Shown: piece by piece, positions 1-10,253 of the stretch
How the letters are laid out: each line of letters begins with the position of its first letter
How positions within the stretch are numbered: the first letter of the stretch is position 1
Source: Mesomycoplasma ovipneumoniae
GTDB lineage: Bacteria > Bacillota_I > Bacilli_A > Mycoplasmatales > Metamycoplasmataceae
Assembly: GCF_030012565.1 (NCBI RefSeq)
Contig: NZ_CP124621.1
Location: 248,001-312,000, forward strand
Reading direction: 5' to 3'
DNA length: 64,000 nucleotides
Notes under the pieces: model-generated
The model's database searches: none
What the model was told of the DNA's origin: nothing
The model's input: the letters and a program-made list of their open reading frames with translations, nothing else
Position numbers and translations under genes: made by a program

Positions 1-1431
1 TTTGCAACTATTGATTACTCGTCAATTAACGGTGAGTCTTTGCCGATTGAATTTGTTAAAAATCAAGAAATTTTGTCTGGAAGTATCAATATTGGCGAAC
101 CGATTTATCTAACCTCAACAAAAAAAGCCCAAGACTCATTTTTAATGCAAACAATTAACAGATTAGAATCCATTTTTGAAACTCCTTCCAAAATTGAAAG
201 AGTTTCAACTAAAATAGTTTCACTTTTTACTCCAACTGTTTTAATTTTGTCATTTTTGGCTTTTGCAATCTGAGTCATAATCGGTTATTCACTTGGAGAT
301 TTTGAAAAAATTTATACAGGTTTTACACCTCCACGAAATTCTCATCCACTTTATGTTGGCGCTCATATCGGAGTTGCTGTTTTGGTAATTTCTTGTCCTT
401 GTGCTTTTGGAATAGCAGCGCCAATGGCCATTTATTCTTCTTCGATTTTGGCCTCAAAAAATCGAATTTTATTCGCAAATTCAGAGATTTATGAAAAAAT
501 TATTACCACAAAAACAGTAATTTTTGACAAAACCGGAACTCTAACTGAAGGAAAGCCAAAAGTTGTTGAATTTCAAGGTGATTCAAGTTTTTGACCTTTA
601 ATTAAAGAAATATCCCAAAATTCTAAACACCCAATTTCACTTTCAATTCATAATTTTTTACCAGAACATCAAGAAAAATTTGACAATTTTAAGGTTAGCG
701 AAACTCCCGGTCAAGGTTTGGAACATATTGATTCAGATTCAAATAAATATAGCCTTATTTCTCATGAGTTTGCAAAAAATAATAATTTTTTGATTGATAA
801 TAGTTTCAACTTTGAGAAGATAGGAAATTACACAGTTTTTGCTAAAAATGATAGAGTTATTGCTGTTTTTTTAATAATTGATCAAGTTAAAGAAAGTGCA
901 AAAAAAGTTGTTAAAAAATTTCAATCTCAAGGGATAAATTGCATTATTGCCTCAGGAGATAATCCAAAAAATGTTGAAAATGTAGCAAAAATATTGGGAA
1001 TAAAGCAATTTTATGCAAACTTAAAGCCTAATGACAAGTTCGAATTAGTGCAAAAGTTAAAAAAAGATACCCCAATTATTTTTGTCGGCGATGGCCTAAA
1101 TGATATTTTAGCTTTAAAATCCGCCGATCTTTCAATTGCTTTTGAAAGTGGTTCTAACCTTAGTAATTCAATTGCTGATATTTCCTTATTTGAAACAGAT
1201 CTTGTTATGGTTTATAAGTCAATTGAAATTATCAAAAAAACTAATAAATTAGTTAAATTAAATTTTTTGTGAGCAATTTTATTTAATTCGCTTTTCATAC
1301 CTTTGGCATTTCTAGGTTTTATAAATCCAGTTTTTTCAATGTCTTTAATGTTGTTTTCATCAATTTTCCTTATCGTCAACACAATTATTTTCAAAAAAAG
1401 ACATCAGAAGTTTCTCGAAAAAGCTATTTAA
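1..1431 (+). CDS. P1B-type heavy-metal-transporting ATPase (5' truncated by window)
   Basis: This is the C-terminal part of a membrane ion pump that uses ATP to move a soft metal cation, probably copper or a related metal. Reading UGA as Trp gives one open frame from base 1. The membrane motif SCPCAFGIAAP (about 395-425) carries the CPC metal site of P1B ATPases. The phosphorylation loop DKTGTLTEG follows at about 526-550, and the hinge motif VGDGLNDILAL lies at about 1084-1116. The last 60 residues form a pair of membrane helices. The N-terminal metal-binding and early TM regions lie outside the window. The actual metal cannot be told from this fragment. Confidence 0.9.
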
Positions 1432-1486
1432 AATTTTTATTTTTGTATTTTTCAAACTTACTTGTTTCCAAAATTATTTTAATTTT

Positions 1487-1512
1487 AACCTATGAATTCA
1501 TAGGTTTTTTTA
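1487..1512 (+). terminator. Rho-independent terminator of the P-type ATPase gene
   Basis: An 8-bp perfect stem AACCTATG/CATAGGTT with an AATT loop is followed by a T run, 56 nt after the ATPase stop. The first MITE-like repeat starts 53 bp further on. Confidence 0.8.
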
Positions 1513-1565
1513 TGCTTTTTAGATTAAAAATTATTCTTTAGCTTTTTGAAAATAATATAAAAACT

Positions 1566-2138
1566 CCTGAGTTTGGCAGTTTGATGGCTAAAATTCACCT
1601 CTTATTTAATATAAATAGGCAAAAACACCGGTAAATCCGTGTTTTTTAAGGCTAAAATCTTAATTTCTATTATTTTAAAATTAAGATTTTGCAAAAAAAA
1701 AAAAAAAATGCTTGGTCTAAGAAAAAATTCTGTTATAATTAATCTCACTTAAGAATAATTAATAAATTTGATATTGAATTAGGGAGGAATTAGTTATGTT
1801 TTTTGCATATTAAAATTAGATATTGCGAATTATCCATTATATTTTTAAATATGATGGAATGCCTTAAATTTAACCGTTTAGAAATCTATAAATTTATGGC
1901 TTTTAATTATTGTTCTTTCAAAACTTCATATGTTTTTTTAGGCTCAATTTAAATAAAAACGAGTTTTCTATTTGCATTGAGTTTAAATAGTAGTTGTATT
2001 TTTCTTTCATGAGTGTTAGATTTAAAATTTAGTGTCTTTGCTTTGATAGTTATTATTCCTGAGTTTGTCAAAAAAGTTAAAAAAGTACCCAAAATCGAGA
2101 CTTTTTTAAGATTATCTCATCAAACAGGGAAACTCGGG
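1566..2138 (+). mobile_element. MITE-like repeat, copy 1 (573 bp)
   Basis: The left end CCTGAGTTTGGCAGTTTGA and right end TCAAACAGGGAAACTCGGG are imperfect inverted repeats shared with the IS at 34691-36594. Inside are an A16 tract (1693-1708), TTGGTC (1712-1717), TATAAT (1734-1739), a Shine-Dalgarno AGGGAGGAA (1781-1789), a micro-ORF at 1796-1813 (MFFAY) and a terminator-like hairpin at about 2079-2108. It lies between the ATPase terminator and smc, in the orientation of both. No clear target duplication is visible. Confidence 0.85.
1712..1813 (+). promoter_or_regulatory. Promoter, Shine-Dalgarno and micro-ORF of MITE copy 1
   Basis: TTGGTC and TATAAT are separated by 16 bp, and a TG one base before the -10 makes it an extended -10. 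About 40 nt downstream a strong Shine-Dalgarno sits 6 nt before ATG. The frame closes after five codons. The same arrangement with the same 16-bp spacer is present in all seven copies. Confidence 0.7.
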
Positions 2139-2362
2139 GAAAAAATTAGAGTTTTATTCTTGAATTAGTATTTATACTGTTTTATTTTTAAAGTTTCTAA
2201 GTCCTAATTATTTTTTAACAAGCAAAAATTTAAAATTTAAAGAAGCAATGAATCATTTTATGAGTCACAAATGCAAAAAAATGCTTTTTTTAGCGTTTTT
2301 TAGCATAAGTTTAATATAATTTACTTATTTTAAAAATTTAATTTATCAAGAAATACCAAATT
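2139..2362. other. Intergenic region with the smc promoter
   Basis: No gene is visible. A TAATATAAT box at about 2311-2319 lies 45 nt before the smc start and is the likely -10. No good Shine-Dalgarno precedes the smc ATG. Confidence 0.5.
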
Positions 2363-5299
2363 ATGAAATTAATTAAAATTGAAATTGAAGGTTTTAAATC
2401 CTTTGCCGAACCCGTCAGCATCAAATTTGACGGTTCTATTGTTGGAATAATTGGACCAAATGGTTCTGGGAAATCAAACATAAATGATGCGATTAAATGG
2501 GTTTTAGGTGAAAAATCAGCAAAACAGCTACGTGGATACAATATGGACGATGTTATTTTTGCTGGTTCAAAAACAGTCGCTCCTGTTGAAAAAGCAATGG
2601 TAAAATTAACATTTAGTGATGAAAGCCGCGAAGATTCTGCCCAAATTTTTACAATTTCACGACTTATTAAAAGAGGTCAGGGCACTAATGAATATTTTTA
2701 TAATGATCAACCAGTTAGGTATAAAGATATCCGTAATTTAGCAATCGAGGCTGGAATTTCAAAGTCATCACTTGCAATTATTTCTCAAGGTACAATTTCT
2801 GAAATTGCCGAGTCAACTCCTGAGCAAAGAAAGCTTGTAATTGAAGAAGTTGCCGGAACTTCCAAGTACAAAAATGACAAACAAGAAGCTATTGTAAAAC
2901 TTGATCAGACCCTTATGGGTATTGAAAAGATTGAAATTCGTGTAAAAGAGCTTGAAACTCAAGCAAAACAACTTGAAAAACAAGCAAAAAATGCCAAAAT
3001 ATATTTAGAAAAATCAAAACAATTAGAATCAGTTGAAGTTGGATTAATTGTTAGTGATATCAAAAAGTATCAAGCTGAATTAGAAAAAATTGATGAGCAA
3101 TTATCACGCCTTAAATTTGAAGAGCCTAAATTTGTAAGTGAAATTGAATCTAATGAAAGAATAATAAATGACAATGTCCAAAAAAGAACACAAACTGATC
3201 TAGAAATTACTGAAAAAAGCAATCAAATAAGTAATCTTAAAAGCGAAATTAACAATATAAACCTAACTTATGCTAAAATGACACAACTTCAGGAGATGAT
3301 ATTATCCCAGCAAATTAATGTTAATTTTGAGCAAAAAATAGCCGCTTTAAAGCAAAAGTATGATCAAATTCTAGTTGAAAAAGACAATTTTTTGAACCTA
3401 ATTAGTCAAAACAAACAAACAAAATCAGAAGTTGCTCAAAAAATTGCTGATTTAAGTGCCAAAAAATCAGAAATTGACTCAAAATTAAACAGTTTAAATT
3501 CTGAAAAAATAATAAGTCAAACACAAATTTTTGAACTGCAAAAAACACTTGAATCTAGGTCATTTTTGCCCAAAGGCACAAAAGTAATCGTTGAAAATAG
3601 TCATCTTTTTTCAGGTTATTGCGGTCTTGTTTCTGATTTAATTAAAATTCCACAAAAATATACAGATGCAATTGAGACTGCTCTTGGCTCAAGTTTGAAA
3701 CAAATTGTTGTTGAAAAACCAGAAAATGCCGTTGAGGCGATTAATTTCTTGAAAAAAAATCACGCCGGAAGTGCAACATTTATTCCACTTTCAACATTAA
3801 AACCACGATTTATTCCTGATTTGTATTTAACTCACCTTCAAACTCAAGAGAGTTTTATCGGAATTGGTTCTAATTTGGTAAATTATGAGAAAAAATACCA
3901 AATTCTAGCTGATTTTTTACTTGGTGGCGTTATTGTTAATGATACAATCGACAATGTTAATAAAATTTCTAAATTTGTTGATCATAAATTTGTTGTTGTC
4001 ACTTTAGATGGTGATATTGTCCGCACAAGTGGAATAATTTCCGGTGGTTTTAAACAAAAAAATGATTCAGTTCATTCTTTGGAGTTAAGAATTGATGACC
4101 TTAAAAATAAAGTGAATTTTTTTGAGAAAAAAATTCAAGAATTTAAGGTAGAATCTAATAATCTTGAACAAAGCATTAATAAAGAATCTTACTTTTTGCA
4201 GCAAACACAAATTTCTCTTGATGAATTAGAAAATAAATATAATGCTGCAAAAAATGAGCTTGACAAAATTAGAATTGAAAATCAAGGAATTGAAGCTGTA
4301 TCTCAAAGTGATGAAATTAATTCAAAAGTCAACGAAACTTTAAAACAAAAAATCGAACTTGAAAATTCAATTGCAGCCCTTGAATCTGAACTAAAAATTT
4401 TAAATCGTGAAAAACAAGAATATGACTCCCAAATTTCTAAATTAACAGTTTTAGTTCAGCAACTCTATCAAAGTCAACGAAATGTTAATGCCGAATTGAA
4501 TCAAAATCAAACAAACAAAGACAAATATGAGTTTCTTTTATCAAATCTAAAAACCACTTTGTCGCAAAAATATAATTTAACCTTTGAATCAGCGCTTGAA
4601 ACACACCAATTAGAAATTGAAACTCAAGATGCCCACGATCTTGTTAATAGTTTAAATTCGGAAATAAAAGCGCTAGGTAATATAAATCTTGATGCAATTG
4701 AAGATTTTGAGACCACATCAAATCGACTTGAAAAATTAAAAACTAGTCATCATGAACTTGAAGTGGCTAGATCAAAAATTTTAGAAGTAATTTCTGATCT
4801 TGACAAAATTATAATTGCAAAAACTCAGGAAATTGTTGACCTTGTAAATTCAGAATTTAACTTAGTTTTTCAAAATATGTTTGGTGGTGGAAGTGCTAAA
4901 ATTTACTTTAGTGACAAAAATGATATTTTGAATTCTGGAATTGAAATAAGTGCTCAACCACCAGGCAAAACTATCAAAAATATCCGTCTTTTTTCAGGTG
5001 GTGAAAAAGCAATAATCGCAATTTCACTATTATTTTCAATTATAAAAGCCCGGCCAATTCCACTTTGTATTCTTGACGAAGTCGAGGCTGCCCTTGATGA
5101 GTCAAATGTAATTCGTTATGTTGAATTTTTAAAGCAACTAAAACAAAAAACACAATTTTTAATTATCACTCACCGTCATGGAACAATGTCGCGCGTTGAT
5201 CAACTTTTAGGAATTACAATGCAAAAACGAGGAGTTAGTTCAATTTTTTCTGTTGAACTTTCCAAAGCAAAAGAAATTTTAAAAGATGAACTTCAATAA
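2363..5299 (+). CDS. smc: Chromosome segregation SMC protein
   Basis: SMC is the coiled-coil ATPase of bacterial condensin and organises and segregates the chromosome. The 978-residue frame has the full architecture. The Walker A GPNGSGKSN is at residue ~31, followed by a long heptad-rich coiled coil. A hinge domain at about residues 400-565 includes GYCGLVSDLI and a glycine-rich SGGF segment. A second coiled coil follows, then the C-terminal head with signature LFSGGEKA (~878) and Walker B CILDEVEAALDE (~902). It is somewhat shorter than the usual ~1180 residues because the coiled coil is reduced, which is common in mycoplasmas. scpA and scpB are not in the window. The gene lies 224 bp downstream of MITE copy 1. 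Confidence 0.95.
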   Translation: MKLIKIEIEGFKSFAEPVSIKFDGSIVGIIGPNGSGKSNINDAIKWVLGEKSAKQLRGYNMDDVIFAGSKTVAPVEKAMVKLTFSDESREDSAQIFTISRLIKRGQGTNEYFYNDQPVRYKDIRNLAIEAGISKSSLAIISQGTISEIAESTPEQRKLVIEEVAGTSKYKNDKQEAIVKLDQTLMGIEKIEIRVKELETQAKQLEKQAKNAKIYLEKSKQLESVEVGLIVSDIKKYQAELEKIDEQLSRLKFEEPKFVSEIESNERIINDNVQKRTQTDLEITEKSNQISNLKSEINNINLTYAKMTQLQEMILSQQINVNFEQKIAALKQKYDQILVEKDNFLNLISQNKQTKSEVAQKIADLSAKKSEIDSKLNSLNSEKIISQTQIFELQKTLESRSFLPKGTKVIVENSHLFSGYCGLVSDLIKIPQKYTDAIETALGSSLKQIVVEKPENAVEAINFLKKNHAGSATFIPLSTLKPRFIPDLYLTHLQTQESFIGIGSNLVNYEKKYQILADFLLGGVIVNDTIDNVNKISKFVDHKFVVVTLDGDIVRTSGIISGGFKQKNDSVHSLELRIDDLKNKVNFFEKKIQEFKVESNNLEQSINKESYFLQQTQISLDELENKYNAAKNELDKIRIENQGIEAVSQSDEINSKVNETLKQKIELENSIAALESELKILNREKQEYDSQISKLTVLVQQLYQSQRNVNAELNQNQTNKDKYEFLLSNLKTTLSQKYNLTFESALETHQLEIETQDAHDLVNSLNSEIKALGNINLDAIEDFETTSNRLEKLKTSHHELEVARSKILEVISDLDKIIIAKTQEIVDLVNSEFNLVFQNMFGGGSAKIYFSDKNDILNSGIEISAQPPGKTIKNIRLFSGGEKAIIAISLLFSIIKARPIPLCILDEVEAALDESNVIRYVEFLKQLKQKTQFLIITHRHGTMSRVDQLLGITMQKRGVSSIFSVELSKAKEILKDELQ

Positions 5300-5383
5300 T
5301 TTTGCAATTTGTTATAATAAAATGCAAAATTATGTTATAATTACATATTTACTAAGATTTATATTTTTTTAAAAGGAGCCAAA

Positions 5384-5536
5384 ATGCCAAGAGAAGGTCT
5401 AACATTAAGATGCATTGATTGCAAAATGGAAAATTACATCACTAAAAAAAATAAAAAAACAAAACCTGAAAAAATTGAAGTAAAAAAACATTGCCACAAA
5501 TGCAACAAACACACTTTACACCGTGAGAAAAAATAA
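5384..5536 (+). CDS. rpmG: 50S ribosomal protein L33
   Basis: The product is a 50-residue basic zinc-ribbon ribosomal protein beginning [13 protein letters not shown]. Two CxxC pairs (CIDC and CHKC) make it the zinc-binding type of L33, and the C-terminal THREK-like end reads TLHREKK. AAAAGGAG lies 8 nt before the ATG. A TATAAT-like box at about 5334-5341 (TTATAATTA) serves as promoter after smc. The aminopeptidase gene starts one nucleotide after its stop. Confidence 0.93.
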   Translation: MPREGLTLRCIDCKMENYITKKNKKTKPEKIEVKKHCHKCNKHTLHREKK

Positions 5537-5537
5537 T

Positions 5538-6572
5538 ATGAATCCTAAATATTTAAATAAAGCTTTTGAAGAAAATAATTTAGATGTTATAATTTCATTT
5601 TCTTACCAAACTCGCCTTTGATTGACAAAAGTTTCAGCTACTGATGGACTTTTATTTATTCAAAAGGGCGATTCTTATTTGTTTGTTGATGGTCGTTATA
5701 TTGAAGCAGCCCAAAAAAATGCTAAAAATTGTCAAGTTTTACTAATTACCAAGCAAAATCTTGAAAACTTTTTAGCCCAAAAGAAATATCACCGAATTGG
5801 AGTTGAGGCTGAATATTTAACGGTTGAACAACTTAATAAAATCAAACAGTGATTCCCTAATTCTGAAATTATTAATTTATCAGCTCAACTTTTTCGAATT
5901 ATTAAAACTGAAGAAGAAATTCAAAACATCCAAAAAGCAGTTAATATTTCACTTGAAGCCTACACCAAAATTTTGCCAAAAATTCAACCAGGTTTAACTG
6001 AAAAATCAGTTGATATTGAACTAAATTATCAAATGAAATTACTTGGTGCCGAAAAAGAATCTTTTGATTCAATAATTGCAACCGGTCCAAATTCAGCAAT
6101 GCCTCATTGAAGAGCTAGTTCGGCAAAAATTCTTGATAATGATCTTCTAAAAATTGATTTTGGTGCTCTTTATAATGGTTATTGTGCTGATATTACTCGA
6201 ACTTCATATCTTGGAAAACTTGAGGCAAAAAAAGAGGAAATTCTTGAAATAGTCAAAAAAGCAGCAGAATTAGGTCGTAAAAAAGTTGCCCCTGGTGTTA
6301 AAGCATCAGAAATTGATAAAGCTTGCCGTGATTATATCGACCAAAAAGGTTATGGACAATATTTTGTTCACTCAACTGGTCACGGAGTTGGAATTGATAT
6401 TCACGAATTGCCTGTTGTTAGCACTAATAGTGATACAATTTTAGAACCAGGAATGGTTATAACTGTTGAACCTGGAATATATATCCCCGGACTTGGTGGT
6501 GCTCGAATCGAGGATGTTGTTCTTGTAACTAAAAAAGGATTTAAAACACTTTCTCGAGAAGAAGAATCATAA
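5538..6572 (+). CDS. pepP: Xaa-Pro aminopeptidase (M24 metallopeptidase)
   Basis: This cytoplasmic peptidase removes N-terminal residues preceding proline and helps use imported peptides. It has 344 residues with UGA read as Trp. A creatinase-like N-terminal domain is followed by the pita-bread fold with dinuclear metal ligands: DFG (~206), ADITRTSY (~217), the His of [12 protein letters not shown] (~281), VEPGIYIP (~312) and RIEDVV (~326). It begins one base after rpmG ends and is probably cotranscribed. The substrate loop [11 protein letters not shown] differs slightly from the usual ATGPNSALPHA. Confidence 0.92.
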
Positions 6573-6630
6573 AAACCTTATTTTTTTGCAATTAAAATTA
6601 GCAAAAAAATAAAAAAATTAATTAAAAATA

Positions 6631-6645
6631 TGTTATAATATTTAA
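6631..6645 (+). promoter_or_regulatory. tRNA-His promoter (-10 region)
   Basis: TGTTATAAT, an extended -10, ends about 14 nt before the tRNA. Confidence 0.6.
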
Positions 6646-6652
6646 TTAATTT

Positions 6653-6729
6653 GGTGGATGTGGCGAAGTGGCTAACGCATCGGGTTGTGGTTCCGACATA
6701 CGCGGGTTCGATCCCCGTCATCCGCCCCA
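6653..6729 (+). tRNA. tRNA-His (GTG)
   Basis: The cloverleaf has an anticodon stem TCGGG/TCCGA around loop TTGTGGT, giving anticodon GTG. The extra G at position -1 pairs with C73, which is the identity element of tRNA-His. CCA is encoded. Confidence 0.95.
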
Positions 6730-6751
6730 TTTCTTTAGTAGACCAAGAACA

Positions 6752-6780
6752 AAACTAGACTCTAAACGGTCTAGTTTTTT
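6752..6780 (+). terminator. Terminator of tRNA-His
   Basis: AACTAGAC and GTCTAGTT pair around a short loop and are followed by a T run. MITE copy 2 starts 19 bp later. Confidence 0.85.
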
Positions 6781-6798
6781 ATATTTTTACAATTTTTG

Positions 6799-7356
6799 CC
6801 TGAGTTTCCCGGATTGATGGCAAAAATTCACTTTTTAGTGAATATAAATATGCAAAAACACCGGTAAATATGGGTTTTTTTCCTAAAATCTTAATTTTTA
6901 TTATTTTAAAATTAAGATTTTGCAAAAAAAAAAAAAAAAGCTTGGTCAAAAATAATGTTGTGTTATAATAATTCACACTAAGAATAGAGATTAGAATTAA
7001 GGGGGAATTAGTTATGTTTTTTGTCTAAAAAAATCAGAAAATGCGAATTATCCATTATATTTTTAAATATGATGGAATGCCTTAAATTTAACCGTTTAGA
7101 AATCTATAAATTTAGGGTTTTGGTTATTGTTCTTTCAAAACTTCATATGTTTTTTTAGGCTCGCTGCAAATAAAAACGAGTTTCTATTTGCATTGAGTTT
7201 AAATAGTAGTTGTATTTTTATGGTTTTTGTTGTTTTATCGATGACTTGATTTTGCTGTGTTTTAAAATAGGTAATTAACTTTTACCAAAAAAGTTAAAAA
7301 AAGTACCCAAAACCAAACACCTTTTTAAGATTAGCCATCAAACTGTGAAACTCGGG
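6799..7356 (+). mobile_element. MITE-like repeat, copy 2 (558 bp)
   Basis: The left end is CCTGAGTTTCCCGGATTGA and the right end TCAAACTGTGAAACTCGGG. Inside are an A16 tract, TTGGTC (6942-6947), a 16-bp spacer, TATAAT (6964-6969), a G-rich Shine-Dalgarno, a micro-ORF at 7014-7028 (MFFV) and a terminator-like hairpin at about 7302-7328. This is a short form: it lacks the ATGAGTGTTAGA module seen in copies 1, 4 and 6. It lies between tRNA-His and the convergent pdhB. Confidence 0.85.
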
Positions 7357-7376
7357 ATTTTTTCTGTTATAATAAA

Positions 7377-7416
7377 AAACCCTCAAAATCATAAAGTCCT
7401 TTGATTTTGAGGGTTT
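7377..7416 (-). terminator. Terminator of the pdhAB operon
   Basis: AAACCCTCAAAATCA and TGATTTTGAGGGTTT form a 15-bp perfect stem. On the minus strand it is followed by a T-rich tract, 38 nt beyond the pdhB stop. Confidence 0.88.
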
Positions 7417-7454
7417 GCTTAATAATTAGGAAAAATTTTTAAACATGCAAATTA

Positions 7455-8459
7455 TTAAGAGTTCATAATTTGACGAATTTTATCGATTATTTTTTCTTTT
7501 GTAATTGTGTGGAAATTTTCACCTTTTGCTAACGGAACTGTAATGTCATATCCAGTAAGACGAGCAGGAGCTGCTTCTAAATATTCAAATGCTTTTTCGT
7601 TAACACGAGTTATAATTTCGGCTGAAACTGAAAAAGATTTAACAGCTTCATGAACAACTAAAATACGTCCAGTTTTCTTAACTGATTCGATAATAGTTTC
7701 AGTATCAACTGGCTTAATTGTTCTTAGGTCAATTAATTCAACATCAACATCTTCAAGTCCAGGAGTTGAACTAAGAGCTTGAATAGCGGCGATTGATTCG
7801 TGAACTTGTGCACCGTAAGTTACGAGTGTTAAGTCACTTCCTTCTTTAATTACATTAGCTTTTCCGATTGGAACTTCATAAATTCCAGCAGGAACTTCTT
7901 GTTTAAATGCACGGTATATTTTTTTTGGCTCAAGAAATACAACCGGATCTGGGTCATTAATTGCGGCAATTAAAAGACCTTTTGTGTCATATGGAGTTGA
8001 AGGCATAACAACTTTTACTCCAGGAATGTGGGCAAACATTGCTTCAATTGCTTCTGAGTGGTGCTCTAGAGCACGAACCCCACCTGCCATTGGCATTCTT
8101 AAAACCATTGGCACAGTAAACCGACCACGAGAACGGTTACGATAACGGACTGCGTGAGCAAAAAGCTGTTGAAAGGCAGGGAATGAGAAACCTTGGAATT
8201 GCATTTCTGCAATTGGACGTAGCCCGGCAATGGCTGCTCCAACTGCAACACCACAAATAGATGCTTCGGCTATTGGGGCGTCTCAAACACGATCAATTCC
8301 GTATTTTTTTTGTAATCCTTCAGTTGCACGGAAAACTCCACCTTCAAATCCAGCATCTTCTCCTCAAAGAACAACGCGAGGATCTTTTTCCATCATTAAA
8401 TCAATAGCATTTGTAACTGCACCGATATTATTTAGAGCGATTTTATCTGAATTTGCCAT
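7455..8459 (-). CDS. pdhB: Pyruvate dehydrogenase E1 component, beta subunit
   Basis: With PdhA this forms the E1 heterotetramer that decarboxylates pyruvate with thiamine diphosphate, feeding acetyl-CoA and acetate/ATP formation. The 334-residue frame starts MANSDKIALNNIG. It contains the GEDAGFEGGVFRAT segment near residue 33, LRMPMAGGVRALEHHSEAIE in the middle and the transketolase C-terminal domain with LIDLRTIKPVD. The ATG overlaps the pdhA stop (TAATG), so translation is probably coupled. A long terminator follows. E2 and E3 genes are not in the window. Confidence 0.95.
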
Positions 8460-9583
8460 TATTTAGCTCCTTTAAAAAATTCGATTGCTTCTTGTTTTTG
8501 TTCTTCAAGTTCTGGAGGTAAGGTCTCATAGGTGTAATCGAAAATTTCTTCGATTGTTGAATCTAAACCAATTAGAGATTTTTCGTAAGTTTCTTTAACA
8601 ACAGCTAAAGAATCATCTCAAATTTTTTGTTTTTCTTCTTCAGTTAACATGCCACGATCAAACATGTATTTTTCAATACGGTGCATTGGCTCTCATTTTT
8701 CGTGTTCTTTTTCTTCTTCTTCAGTTCGATAAATTCTTGGGTTGTCAGAAGAAGTGTGAACACCTTGACGTCAAGTAACAAATTCAACAAGAACAGGACC
8801 ATTTCCGGCACGAGCATAGTCCACTGCTTCTTGAATTACTTCGTAGGAAGCTAAAAGGTCATTTCCGTCAACACGAACTCCAGGCATTCCGGCAGCTTTT
8901 GCTTTTGCAGCAATTGTTGAAGCGGCATTTTCGTATTTATTAGGTGTTGAAATAGCTCATTGGTTATTATTTACACAAAATACAACAGGTCATTTTCAAA
9001 TACTTGCAATATTTAGAGCTTCGTAAAATTCACCTTCAGCAGTTCCACCATTACCAATAAAACTCATTGAAACAATTTTTTTACCGGTTAATTTAGCAGC
9101 ATAAGCAATTCCGGCAGCGTGTGAAAATTGAGTTCCGATTGGAATGTTAATTGGTAAAACATTAACACCTTCAGGAATTACGTTTCCTTTTTCACTCCCG
9201 TTTCAGTATTGCATTTGATTTATCATTGGAACACCAAGATATAACATTGTTGCATTTGAACGGAAAGCAGGAACGAATCAGTCTTCTTTTGTAAGTGCCA
9301 TTCCTGAAGCAACTTGGAGAGCTTCTTCACCAAAGTTAGGGGCAAAAGTTAACATTCGACCTTGACGTTGAAGTTGGGTCATATAAACGTCTTGTTGACG
9401 TGATAAAACCATAAATTCATAGGCTTTTTTGATTTGATCAGCAGATAATCTAATATCTTTTTTCTCATCAAGTTCGCCAAAAACAGTCGAAGTTAAGAGA
9501 TTTCCATCAATATCGAGATACCTAATCATTTCATGGTCTTTGTCCATGATTTGGTCAGGTTTGACGTAACGAAATTTTTCCAT
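8459..9583 (-). CDS. pdhA: Pyruvate dehydrogenase E1 component, alpha subunit
   Basis: The product is the 374-residue thiamine-diphosphate-binding subunit of E1. The cofactor motif appears as GNGGTAEGEFYEALN (GDG in many homologues), ending in a characteristic NNNQWAIS about 30 residues later. Other recognisable segments are GEEALQVASGM near residue 86 and GNDLLASYEV. AAAGGAGATT lies just before the ATG. It is the first gene of the pdhAB pair and follows apt on the same strand after a 136-bp gap that contains an AT-rich promoter region. Confidence 0.95.
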
Positions 9584-9719
9584 GAATCTCCTTTTTTATA
9601 TTTTTTTAATATTTTAAATTATAAACTCAAAAAAAACAAGAAATTTTTTTTAATTTGAGCTTATATTAATATTATAACAAAATTTAAAAATATTGTTATT
9701 TATTTTTTAAGGCTAAAAA

Positions 9720-10235
9720 TTACTTTATTTTAATGAGTGAAGTAACCTCATAATTTTCTAATTTTTTTCGACCTTCTAATTGTTCAAGCTCAATTAAAAA
9801 GATAATTTTTGAAACAATAGCTCCGGCATTTTCGATCATTTTTGTGATGGCATTTACAGTTCCTCCAGTTGCGAGCACATCATCAATAATAGCCACTTTT
9901 TGGCCTGGTTTGATCATTCCGGTTTGAACTTCTAAAATTGCAGATCCATATTCTAAATCATAGGCAAATTCTTCGACATCACCTGGCAATTTTCCGGCTT
10001 TTCTAACCATTATGAATGGTTTTGAAAGAAAAGCGGCTGTTGGTGTTCCGAATAAAAACCCTCGAGCATCTGGTCCAACAATAATATCAACATCTTTAGC
10101 AAGCGATGCCATTTCAACAATTGCATAATTTAAAGCTTTACCATTGGCAAGTAATGGCGAAATATCTTTAAAGCTAATCCCTTTTTTTGGGAAATTATCA
10201 ACTGTGCGAATATAATTTTCTAAGTTAATTTTCAT
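9720..10235 (-). CDS. apt: Adenine phosphoribosyltransferase
   Basis: It salvages adenine to AMP using PRPP. The 171 residues match the usual length. The PRPP-binding motif VAIIDDVLATGGT is at about residue 119, and GPDARGFLFG at about 57 is typical of APRTs. It starts 18 bp after the upstream permease gene ends, suggesting one transcript. AAGTTATG leaves only a weak Shine-Dalgarno. Confidence 0.95.
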   Translation of the reverse strand: MKINLENYIRTVDNFPKKGISFKDISPLLANGKALNYAIVEMASLAKDVDIIVGPDARGFLFGTPTAAFLSKPFIMVRKAGKLPGDVEEFAYDLEYGSAILEVQTGMIKPGQKVAIIDDVLATGGTVNAITKMIENAGAIVSKIIFLIELEQLEGRKKLENYEVTSLIKIK

Positions 10236-10253
10236 AACTTTCTTATATTATAT

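Noticed and set aside
6779..6976. Minus-strand frames in the left part of MITE copies (also 28440-28634 and 52583-52816 on the plus strand)
   Set aside because: They are low-complexity shadows across the A-tract and the left end, not shared as frames between copies and without ribosome sites.
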